Assembly: GCA_022605405.1 (NCBI GenBank)
Contig: JABYQQ010000028.1
Span: 248,001-312,000, forward strand
From: Earliella scabrosa
Taxonomy: Eukaryota > Basidiomycota > Agaricomycetes > Polyporales > Polyporaceae
Direction: 5' to 3'
Length of the DNA stretch: 64,000 nucleotides
Shown piece by piece: positions 27,360 through 37,144 of this stretch. Each line of letters begins with the position of its first letter. The first letter of the stretch is position 1. Below the pieces are notes generated by a model. The model did no database searches and was not told the DNA's origin. It saw only the letters and a program-made list of their open reading frames with translations. A program made the translations under genes and the position numbers.

Positions 27360-30300
27360 ATGCCCAGACGCAAGCAGCCGCAAGCCCGCCGTGCAGCCGG
27401 TGCTGTAGACGACGAACAGACCACATCCACGTCCCACGAGGAAACAAATGGAACGGAAGACAGTCACCCGCGCAAACGCGTTCGCTGGAGTGGTAGCCTG
27501 AGCGTGCAGGATGAAGACGACGTTGAGGACGACGAAGGGGACGGGGATGGCTCCTCAAGCAATGCCAAGGAGAAGGTACGCTCTCCGTCATGCAAGTAAG
27601 ACTCCCTGGGTGATACCGCGCAACGTAGATCTGCCTAGCAGCAACATGCCAATTGTGCGTCTTGAGCTGAATATATGCGCGACCGATTGACAGAGGGCAT
27701 TCATAGTGGGCGTGTAGCTTGCGCGTACTACGACCCCGTCAAGTGCACGATATATGTACTAGAAGACACGCCGGACAACAAACACTTCGATTTAACGAAA
27801 GCTTGTGAGTTCAGGTCTGAATATCCAGCTCTCTCATGTCAATTCATGCTGCATCCAAGTCCTCGAACAGGCGTCTCCAGATGTGGTCTTATCTAGTTTC
27901 AAAGCCGACGACCGCTTCATGGATGTTCTCAGTGAGCATGGTATGCCGGTTTCGTGTTCGAGGTCGCGCATATAGTCACCTCTCCGTAGTGGACGGCTCA
28001 GGCGGCACATTCCAAGTACGCCCATACAAGGATTTCATTCCTCTCAAAGGCAGAGATCGCCTACTCTCGTTGCGCTTCCTCACGGAATTGCCCATAGCGC
28101 ACAGTGATCACGACAGCGTGTCAGAAGTAACATCGGCATCAGAGCCGCGAAACGCCTATGACTTCATGCGTCGACGCAAGGAAGTCGGCGGCGACCCGGC
28201 GATGCAGACGTGGAATGCCTCGGTGCGCTTGGCGAACTTCACAAACCTCGAGAACTCTCCACTATGTGTGAGCGCGTGCACACTTCCATCCCGCGCAGCT
28301 CTCGTGCTGATTACCAAGCCAATCTTCAGCTCGGCTCCATAGGTGCATTGCTGGACTATCTCGCGCGCGCCCGCGCGGTCTCCGAGCTCGACGACGAGGG
28401 CGTCACCGGGCTCGAAGTGTCCAACATCGAGCCTCTCCGCCTCGTCAGCGCGATGCAGATCAACGCGGACGCGCTCTTCTCGCTGCAGATCTTCGAAGAC
28501 GAGAACCACGCGTCCATTCATTCGGACAAAACCAAGGAGGGTCTGTCGCTCTTCGGCATCCTCAACAACACCATGACCACGTTGGGTCGTGCGCTCATGC
28601 GCGAGTGGTTCCTGCGACCGTCGATGTCTCTCGACGTGATCAATGCGCGACACGATGCAGTGCAGTGCTTCACCCGTCCGGACAACCTCACAACGCAGAA
28701 TGCGATGCACGGTCACCTCAAAGGCACGAAGAACGTCCCAAAGGTGCTTCTAGCCATGAGGAGTGGGAGGGCGAAAGTCTCCGATTGGCAAGGGCTCGTG
28801 AAGGTACGCAGGGCAAGCCTCCTTTCGTCAATGGACGATGCGTTAAGCTGCATTGCAGTTCGCCTATCATGGCCTTCTTCTACGTGACTGTCTCTCGGAG
28901 CTGAACCATGCCAGTGGGGTAGATGTCGTCAAACGTGTATGTTCTCATGCGGAATCGCTCTACATACAATACCTCACCCTTCATAGCTCCTCTCGGCTTT
29001 GGAAGTTGCAAGTCTCAGAGACATCGGGAATCTAGTCAACGAGACTGTGAGTGCTCTAGGACCTACCGACTCTGGGAGGCTGATCAGAGTCGCGTTCATA
29101 CCAGATTGACTGGGAGGAAAGCACAACGGCCGGGCGCGTTTGCGTACGACCGCGAATCGACGAGGAGCTGGATAACCTGAAGCACATCTACAACGGGATT
29201 GACGCCGTCTTGGTACCGTCTGGCAGTCTCCCAAACACTCGTGCTGCGACTAACACCATTCGTCCAGTCAAAGGTCGCAGAACAAGTCTCCGCTACAATC
29301 CCTCCGGGCTACACACCCTCGCTCAACGTCGTGTACTTCCCGCAGCTGGGCATGTGTTTGGCCATTCGTGCCCCTCACGACTCTCCAGCTGACACGCGTT
29401 GCCAAGGCTTTCTCATATGCATTCCCATGCAAGACGAGTGGAGGACGGAAGCCGGGATCAGTGTGCTCGATGGCTGGAGTTTTCAGGTATGCACCATCAA
29501 CCACGTATCTGGATTATATGATTGACATGCGTTGTCCAAGTTCTCTTCTGAGTGAGTCAGTTGTCAGATAGATAACAGTGGGACTAGGACCTCATGTTGC
29601 TGCAGTTCTCATGTATACTTCAAGTCCCAGGAGATGCATGGTGAGTGTATCCCACATTCTACCGAAATTCGTCCTCACGCATGCCAACAACGACAGACAT
29701 GGACGTGCACATAGGCGACCTGCATCCAGCGATCGTGGGTGAGAATACTCGGATGATCAACGGTGTTAGACTTTGGTCTGATGAATACGCAGACAGAGAA
29801 ATCGAGATCATTCAAGCCCTGCAAGAGAAGATCCTAGTATACGACCAGGCAATCGGACATGCCTGCGACGTCTGCGCGGAGCTTGACTGCCTGATCTCGT
29901 TCTCAATGGCATCACGCTCATACGACTACAGGCGTCCTGATATGACGGAAGAGAACGTCATGGACATCAAACAAGGCCGGTGTGTGAAGATTCGCTGACC
30001 TCTTGAACTTACCGTTCACCTATGAGCTAGGCATCCGCTACAAGAGCTTGCTGTCAGTACCTTCGTGCCGAATGATACGTACCTCATTGGAGGAGCCGGG
30101 ATCGGTGCTACTCTCGAGCGTGACGATGAGGACGAGAACGATGATAGTCAAGTTCACATCAGGAATAGTATCATGGTGTGTACGGGTGCAAACGCCTGCG
30201 GCAAGGTAAGCGCATGTCCCGAGCATCCGACCAGATAACTGAAGTTTCTCATGTACAGAGTGTATATCTTAAGCAAGTATGCACGTCCGGTTGATTATCT

Positions 30301-31500
30301 GTCTCGCGACATTGACGAGGTTGCAGATTGCCATCATCCAGTATATGGCTCAGGTATGTACTGTGTTCAACCTGAGTAGGTCGAGGTGGTGTAACGCACT
30401 TGGCTCGCAGATAGGATGGCTAGTACATCAGCTGCATGAAGTTTCCGCGCTCTGAACTCCGGCCTAGCTTCGTACCCGCCGAGAGAGCAACGCTGGGGGT
30501 GGTTGATAAGAGTGAGTGCAAGTTATTGTCCAAGGCTCAATCAGGCTCAAGTCCTCCAGTCTTCACTCGCATCCAAACACGCGAATCTGTTTCAAGAGTA
30601 TGGGCGTTCTCCGCCACCGCATCGCATGGCATCATGACATTGACGTGTTCCAGGTACAATCCGCCTTCATGATCGACCTCAACCAGGTGTCTTTGGCCTT
30701 ACGGAACGCGACCGCTCGTTCCTTGATTGTACTAGACGAGTTCGGGAAAGGCACTTTGCCAACAGGCCTGTGCAACCACTCATGCATTACGTCACCGTAC
30801 TAATCAACGTCCCCGATGTTTCATCAGACGGCGCCGGGCTGTTCTGTGGGGTACTCAAGCACCTTCTATCGTCCGGCATATCTTGTCCCAAGGTTGTCGC
30901 AACAACGCACTTCCACGACGTCTTTCAGAACGACCTGCTTAGTCCCTACAAGTTGCCCATCACTTTCGTGCGCATGCAAGTACTGCTAGCCTCGGACTCC
31001 AGCTCCAGCTCAGTTGGGGGCGATACGGACCCAAGTGAGCGCGAGGAGAACAGTTCCCTCGGACCGGGAGATAGGATCACCTATTTGTACAAGTGCGTCA
31101 ATATCCTGCATTGTATCTCGGTCTTTGTCGACGTGTTTGGCTTCAGAGTCGCGAACGGCTATTCTCTCCATTCACATGCGATAACCTGTGCTGAGCTCTT
31201 TGGGATGCCCAGACGGATTACGTCTCGAGCACAGTATGTCAGGTAGGCCCACGCCAACCCCACCGTGAGTTCGGTGAAGCTCACGGTACCTTTCAAAGCG
31301 AACTTCTAGCCCGACACGAGGTGTCCAAGCTTCTCGATGAAGACATGACTGATCGAGAGCGTCAAGAGCTCGAAGAAGCCGAAGAAGTATGTCGAAGGTT
31401 CCTTGCCTGGGATTTCACGTCCAGAAGTGGTAGGGACAATGAGCCGGCAGTGAGAGATGCTCTCGCGCATATCCTCGGCCGAGAGGTTCTTGATGGGTGA
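27360..31500 (+). CDS. MSH5: MSH5, meiotic MutS homologue
   Basis: With MSH4 stabilises recombination intermediates for meiotic crossing-over. 964 residues from 24 exons: 27360-27575, 27629-27654, 27707-27804, 27860-27940, 27990-28267, 28330-28803, 28859-28936, 28987-29046, 29105-29212, 29268-29349, 29407-29486, 29541-29551, 29606-29640, 29697-29979, 30031-30205, 30259-30276, 30327-30353, 30411-30418, 30468-30511, 30560-30597, 30654-30765, 30828-31092, 31147-31242 and 31299-31500. Key motifs: [38 protein letters not shown], Walker [34 protein letters not shown], Walker [12 protein letters not shown], and ATTHFHD. The C-terminal helix-turn-helix ends LGREVLDG. Three introns (from 29350, 30419 and 30766) begin with GC. 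An acidic, basic-patched N-terminus is lineage-specific. The reading frame is intact. Confidence 0.94.
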
Positions 31501-31609
31501 AGGCCATCGTTGCATTGCACTATTCCATAGGTTGGTACAAATTTGATGATGGGCATAGATGGTGACGGTAACGAGTTCGAGATGCCGTATATCCTCCACT
31601 CCACCAGGT

Positions 31610-33321
31610 TCATATCAGCACGGGGGGATCTGCTTCCATGGACTCTTCTCCTTCGCTCTCCGTTTCGCTCTCGTCCGAAGACACCTCATCCTCCGTGTAG
31701 GTCTCGTCAGATGTGTCGGTGTTGATGTCACCCGACTCGTCAGAGTCATGGGAACCCGACGAGGACTCCTCGTTTGCTGCGACTTGTCCGTAAGAGCAGA
31801 GCAGGTCTAAGTCGCCTCTGTACAATCCCCATGGCGCATGGATGATCGCGAGGCCAGGAATCCTGTGAGTACATGGAAGTTCCGACTCCGGCGTGTCGGG
31901 AGGAAATAGCCGCGGAAGCAGCGGGATATGGCTGAGTGCGCGGTCCAGAAGGCGTATGTTCTTCCACAGCATCCCCGTGGCCAACTTCCGGGTGCGACGC
32001 AACACCGTAAAGTCCAATCGACAGGCCCCGGCAGGCGAGCTGGCCCATATGTCAATGTATGCGAGCGTAGGGTGAGCGGGGAGCTGATTGACTACATGGA
32101 AGTCATTCGAGTCCTTCGCTTGAAAGACCAGATGCCTCAATTGTGTGCAATTTTGGATGTGCTCGAGGTGGGGATAGCGAACGGATTCGGTGGGCAGGGA
32201 CACATCGATGTGTTCTTGAAGTCCCATGTCGAGGTGGTCTCGGAACTCGAGGTACTCGAGCGACTTGCCATACCTCTGGAGCACCGGTCCCTGCATGTCG
32301 GTGGCCACGGGCAGTATGAGGCGTTTGAGGCATGGCAAAGTCCATCCAAGGAACCGCTTCGAATGATCTCCGAGTCCGCCACGAACGTCGTACTCCTGGG
32401 AAAGGTCGAGCTCCTCGAGGGCGGGAAGAGTGATCTTCTCGAGAGATGCGGGATGGTCTACGTTGATGGCGAGAACGGTGAGTGCGCAAGGCAGGATGCA
32501 GCTGATTGGAAACGTGAAGTGAGGACTGCCGCCCTGGGGCCACTGTTCGAAGCGCTGAAGCGTCCCAGATAAGGTCTCGATCGCAGCAGACAGGGTAGGA
32601 GGGAAAGGGTAGAGAACAACACGCCGGAGGCTGTCTTCCATTCCAAAGAGATTGTCCGTGAAGACGAGGGTGCGCAGGGTAGTGCATCGAGTGAGAATGT
32701 ATGCCAGATCGCCGGTTACCGCGTCCTGAATTTCGGATGTGACTGGGCAATCCACGACGATCTTCTTCACGAGGATGGACAGATTTGCGTTCTCTCGGAG
32801 ACTTCTCGCGAACGCACGAACTTGAGTGGCGTGCCGGAAAGATACTTCGTCGTATATGAAAGAGAGGAGGACGGAGTGCCAACGTTTGCTGACTCGAGAG
32901 AGCTGTTGTTTGGTTGTAAGTGCTCGTATCCACAACGAGTTCGGTCCTCGACTTGGTGTGGGATCCAGCAAGGAGCTGGGCGGCAGCACAAAGCGAAAGA
33001 TTGTATGTAGCAGCTCTATAGGGAGGTCATCCGTAGAGCCGTTCTGATGTCGTATCCACCGCGAGGCCGTGTCTTTGCAGTTCTCCTGTAATTCGTCATT
33101 ATCCTACGCTCGTGGCTCAGCATGAACAATGAAACGGGACGTACACAGAGACGAGTGAGCATGCGCTCCATCCTCTGCGCCTCCTGTCGCTGGGCAGTTA
33201 CTTGTTTCGCTTTCCATTTCTGCAGCGAGATAAGCTCTTTGAGCAACCCGGACAGTGGCTTGCCCTCTTGGATCAGGGCGAAAATCTCGCTGTCGCTGAC
33301 ATCTAGTGATGTACCATCCAT
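31610..33321 (-). CDS. F-box domain protein
   Basis: Probable SCF adaptor. 536 residues, two exons: 33321-33145 and 33043-31610. Exon 1 encodes a basic coiled coil (ELISLQKWKAKQVTAQRQE). The splice restores STDDLPIELLHTIFRFVL, the F-box start, then LSRVSKRWHSVLLSFIYDEV. The remainder has weak LRR-like spacing (LPALEELDLSQ, LPCLKRLILP, KSLEYLEFRDH). The C-terminus is a long acidic Ser/Asp/Glu tail (GDINTDTSDETYTEDE). It converges with MSH5, leaving only 109 bp between stops. The open frame beginning at 32989 is a truncated version lacking the F-box. Target unknown. Confidence 0.87.
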
Positions 33322-33699
33322 ATCTCTGCGTACTGATGATTGTTAGTATATGACTGTTAAGCGGTGGGAGGGTTTCTTACTCAGCGCGGAAGAGTCTTCA
33401 CGGGTGAGTGGTTGCTGTTGAGGGTTGTGTTCAATGCCAGTACAATCATCGCCAACCGTGACCACGGTTCCTGCACAGCTTTGTGCGTAGATCATTCCCC
33501 GATCAATCTTTAGTTTCCGAATCAGGCTAACTCGCACTTCCGGGTCGCTGGCGTATGGTGGTTCGTGGCGCTTCTTGCAGGCATCTGGACTCTCGCGTGC
33601 TAGGTCTAGTAACGCCTTTTGAAGTCCGTGGTGTACATGTGTAAGTCTAAAGTCTACAATTACAGAATTACCATAACGTAGTCATGGAGGACGCAAGAG
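33322..33699. other. Intergenic region, 378 bp
   Basis: Promoter of the F-box gene and 3' flank of the terpene synthase gene. No further feature was seen. Confidence 0.6.
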
Positions 33700-35080
33700 T
33701 CAAGCAGAGAATCCGAGTTCAGCTAGGCGGTACCTTGGAGTTCTGATGCAAAACTCTATGTAGCTCTGTAGAATGTCAGCCTTATATAGTGGCGCCGCGC
33801 AGCTACATGAGCACATACCTGCACGTATTCCTGCCAAAGTTTTGCGAGCTCCTGATCCTCGCGCACGATATCGTTGATCCTATCCGCGGTGTCCAAGACT
33901 TCGTCTGTGAGCGTACGGAGTACCTCCATAATAGTGCTCTGCTCTGCCGCTGCGCGTAGGTGAACATAGTTGTTCTGCTCCCCGGCGAGCTCTTCTTTGT
34001 AGAATGACAGACTGTGATCCCAGTTTGTCAACGATCAGTCCGATAGACAAGCAACCAGAGAACGTTTCAGACTGACATATCACTGGAAATTCACGGTTAG
34101 CTGTGTGCGCAGGCACCATCAGGAAGAAATATTACGTACTTAGTGCCTAGTGTCCAATGCTCGATCTCCCTGCGTGCAAAGCCACGATGTGGTCAGGTTT
34201 CCCTCGTATAGCGGAGGGCATAATGCTCACGGAAGTATCTGGAGGTAAGAATCGGCAGTGTCCCGCCATTCTCTCATGAACATGAAATGCGTGAATTGTG
34301 GCCCGCCGCCCGCTCTCGTACGGAGGTAGTACGGGTATCGGTTGGCGGAGGGCGCCATCGGCATGCTAGCCGTGGCGAACTCAATGAATGTCGCCGTCAA
34401 GGCATCCACGGTACCGGTGATAATTGCGTCGGCGCCAACGTCGGTCCAGTATACGTGAGCGTCCTTGAGGAGATCCGCGAGCCGGTCAAAGATGGGATTG
34501 ACTTGGCGCTGGCCTTTGATCAGGCGGCGAGCGAATTGAGCGACGGCGTCCGGGTTCTCGTCGCCCAGCTCCTCCGCATAGAACATGCAGGCGGTGTAGA
34601 GGGCAATGTAGTAGCGGTGTTTGGGAGAGGTGTGGTGGTACGCGCTCTCCGCGTATGAGCAGCTGCTCTCGATCATCTTCTCGAGTAGCCTGGGCTCAAT
34701 CTCAACCGACCATCCGCGACATTCCTGAGCGAGTTGCGCGCGAAGGTCCAAGTCTCGCTGGGTGTGGGGAGGCGCATAGTTGTAACTTCTCAAGAATCGC
34801 TTGACGATGCTTGTCACTTGGGACTGGAGAAGTTGAACGCTCTGTGCCGCTTCCTGCGTGTGTTGCGATGAGGGACAATAGGGAATCACCAGGCAGCGGG
34901 ACATACCAAGTGAATGTCGATGCTTGCGATACCGCAAGAGATATCCTCACGTCCACCAGGTATGGCAAGGTGTCTGCGATGGATCAGAATTTCCATGCGT
35001 TAAGGCAGGTTTCAGGCTCACTTCTCGGCGCACGAAGGCACGCCCTCATAGCTGAGTGAGAGTGGGACTGGGACAGCCAT
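33700..35080 (-). CDS. Trichodiene-synthase-like sesquiterpene synthase (TRI5 family)
   Basis: Class I terpene cyclase, expected to act on farnesyl diphosphate in the cytosol. 352 residues, seven exons: 35080-35022, 34973-34907, 34853-34231, 34169-34140, 34082-34077, 34011-33819 and 33780-33700. The core reads RYYIALYTACMFYAEELGDE, RRLIKGQRQVNPIFDRL, VDALTATFIEF and RYPYYLRTRAGGGPQFTHF. The NSE metal motif NDILSFYKEE is complete, with its Asn split onto a 6-nt micro-exon. The aspartate-rich motif is EELGD (residues about 136-140) instead of DDxxD. KEELAGEQNNYV follows, as in trichodiene synthases. The first two exons are less certain. No P450 or other tailoring gene is adjacent, so the product is unknown and need not be trichodiene. 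Confidence 0.88.
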
Positions 35081-35731
35081 GATGAGGTAGAGCGACTGGT
35101 GACGACAATGCTTCCAGTCTGAGTGCTTTTATAGTGCAACAGGCTCTGCATGGGACAGAGATCTTGGCCTGTATGCTCAATGGAATGGACGCCACCGACT
35201 CCACCGGGCTCACGGCGTTGTTGGCGGCTGTGGGTGGAATCGCGATGATGAGCCATAGTCCCGAATACAGTCAACGGGCACGTAGCACCGCCGAGAGAGC
35301 AATGCAGCGCTTTCCGCGAATCTTTCCGGTTTCTAACCGCAACAAGGTGTGGCAGATCCCTGCAAACGCTGTCACGGACGGCAAACGGATTCGCCGCGGG
35401 GGCTGTCTGGGTATGGGAGCTTCGCAGGCATGCTCGTGTCTCTCATCCGACAGATGAGGAGAACTATCTAGAACTGAATCCACTATGCCCATTGCCCACC
35501 CTACTCCTCACATTACAGCCAAGGTGATGTACGTACCTCTGCTGTTCATTGACGTGGTACCGATAGAGTATCCAGACGCCTGCTATCGTATAGCACTAAT
35601 AGGCACCTGTGACGTAAAGATGTAAGGAGGGTGCTGTGCCTGCCGGGCACGAACACGGCGAGAATCTCCGTTTCCTTCACAATCGGATCGCTTGCTTTGA
35701 TCGTGGCGTACACAGGAAATGGGCGGGCTCA
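35081..35731. other. Intergenic region, 651 bp
   Basis: Upstream of the terpene synthase and downstream of the KOW gene. A plus-strand frame at 35134-35457 has no recognisable domain and I do not call it. Confidence 0.55.
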
Positions 35732-36799
35732 TTAGTCGACTGGCAGAACCCTGACGAGATATTCGCCGTCTATCTCGAAATGCTCGTATGCGGCAGAAAC
35801 GAACCAGCCGCCGCTCACCTCCTCCCTGAGCTTTGCGAATTCTCCAACGTACCTGCCGCCAATGATCACCGCCTCCTGTCCCGCTCCGTCCGGTCGAACA
35901 GGCCAAAGATACGTAACAGGCACGACGAGGATGTCCATGCCGGGATCCAGCGGTCTTTGAAACTTGACGCGCGCTGTGGATTCGAACATCCGACGGTTCG
36001 GGCCCGTGTTGAAAACGGAGAGGACTATGCCTTTGACGCCTTCTAGCGTCCCGTTGTGCCAACCACTGCTGGTTGTGGTGTTGGCGGACCCACGGACAGT
36101 GACCACAAGTCCGGCATGGCGAGACACCGCCGGGTGTAGCAGCCAGTCCTCCGGGATCCCTAAACGAAGCGAGATGAGTGACGGTGGCGCATCAGCGTTC
36201 TACAAGTACCATACCGGTCTCCCATGTGGACGTTTCAGGAGTCGTAACGCACCACTGGCCAGACTCGTACTCGTATTCCTCGTCATCGGACGCAAGCTGT
36301 GTATCATGAGTTAGACTTGCATGGCGCGAGGAGTGAACGCCACTGACAGTTGGATCCTCTTGAGCATCCGCACCCTGCACCTCCCGGTCGCCAGCACCGG
36401 TTTCTGCTTGGACATCCTGCGTGGGTTCCTCATCCTCCTGCATACCATGTCAGTTTAGCAGTTTGGTATCCATGCTATGGTTGTAAACGTAACCATAGGC
36501 CCAGATCCCTCTTGAAGGTTGGAATGATCATCATGGAGCAGGGCGGCATCGGAGCGCGGACTCTCCAGCTTGATCTTCTTCACCGACCGATCATCCTTCA
36601 AATTCACCCGCGAGTGGGTGCAACTATCATCGGTGCCGCCATCCGCGCCTGACGGAGGAGAGTTCGAGCGGACGCGCTTGAACCGCACATACTCTTCCCG
36701 CTTCTCGTTCAACGCGTCGGCCTCGGCGACTTGCCCGACGTTCGAGGCATTGATCTTCACCATGAGGCTGGTATTACTCCCGGATTCGCCGTTCGCCAT
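35732..36799 (-). CDS. Spt5/KOW-like hypothetical protein
   Basis: 301 residues in four exons: 36799-36494, 36437-36348, 36296-36215 and 36159-35732. The N-terminal half is charged with a basic patch (DDRSVKKIKLESP) and an acidic stretch (ASDDEEYEYESGQW). The C-terminal half reads IPEDWLLHPAVSRHAGLVV, GVKGIVLSV, then VIIGGRYVGEFAKLREE, resembling consecutive KOW/Tudor-like barrels of the elongation factor Spt5. Mushroom genomes often hold such short Spt5-related genes, known from general familiarity, not a search. The ATG at 36799 is the first in frame, but a further upstream exon cannot be excluded. A role in transcription is only inferred. Confidence 0.6.
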
Positions 36800-37144
36800 G
36801 GCAAACAGCTTCCTGGACGTAGCCTTCGATGTCAGCGGGCCCAATTTGAGTAGGTTCAATCTGATGCACCTACCCTTAGGCGTCCGGAAAATACGAACAG
36901 TGAGCCATGGCTTGCATCCTAACTGGCTGAATTATACTCGGTGAGAATCAGGGTATCGTGACACACTGGCGTCCCTGAAAATGTCAGCTCCGGGCAGTCA
37001 GGGAGAACGTTTGAGGATGGCGCGTCACTCCCGGGCAAGATTTCGGTCAGGGTAGTGTTACATTCCGTACAACACTCCACACATGGTCATCCGAGTCGTA
37101 CACGGTTACGTCCGATCCATCCTCGCTTTTGTTGCTCAGATCCT
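36800..37144. other. Intergenic region, 345 bp
   Basis: Between the KOW gene promoter side and the 3' end of the S9 peptidase gene. Nothing was recognised. Confidence 0.55.

Noticed and set aside
30411..30467. Alternative GT donor at 30423 (GTACAT) in MSH5 instead of the GC donor at 30419
   Set aside because: Using it either breaks the frame or deletes the strongly conserved FVPAE segment, so the GC-AG reading is preferred.
35970..35990. tRNA B-box-like word GTTCGAATCC on the minus strand
   Set aside because: It falls in the KOW gene's coding exon with conserved reading frame, and there is no acceptor stem.
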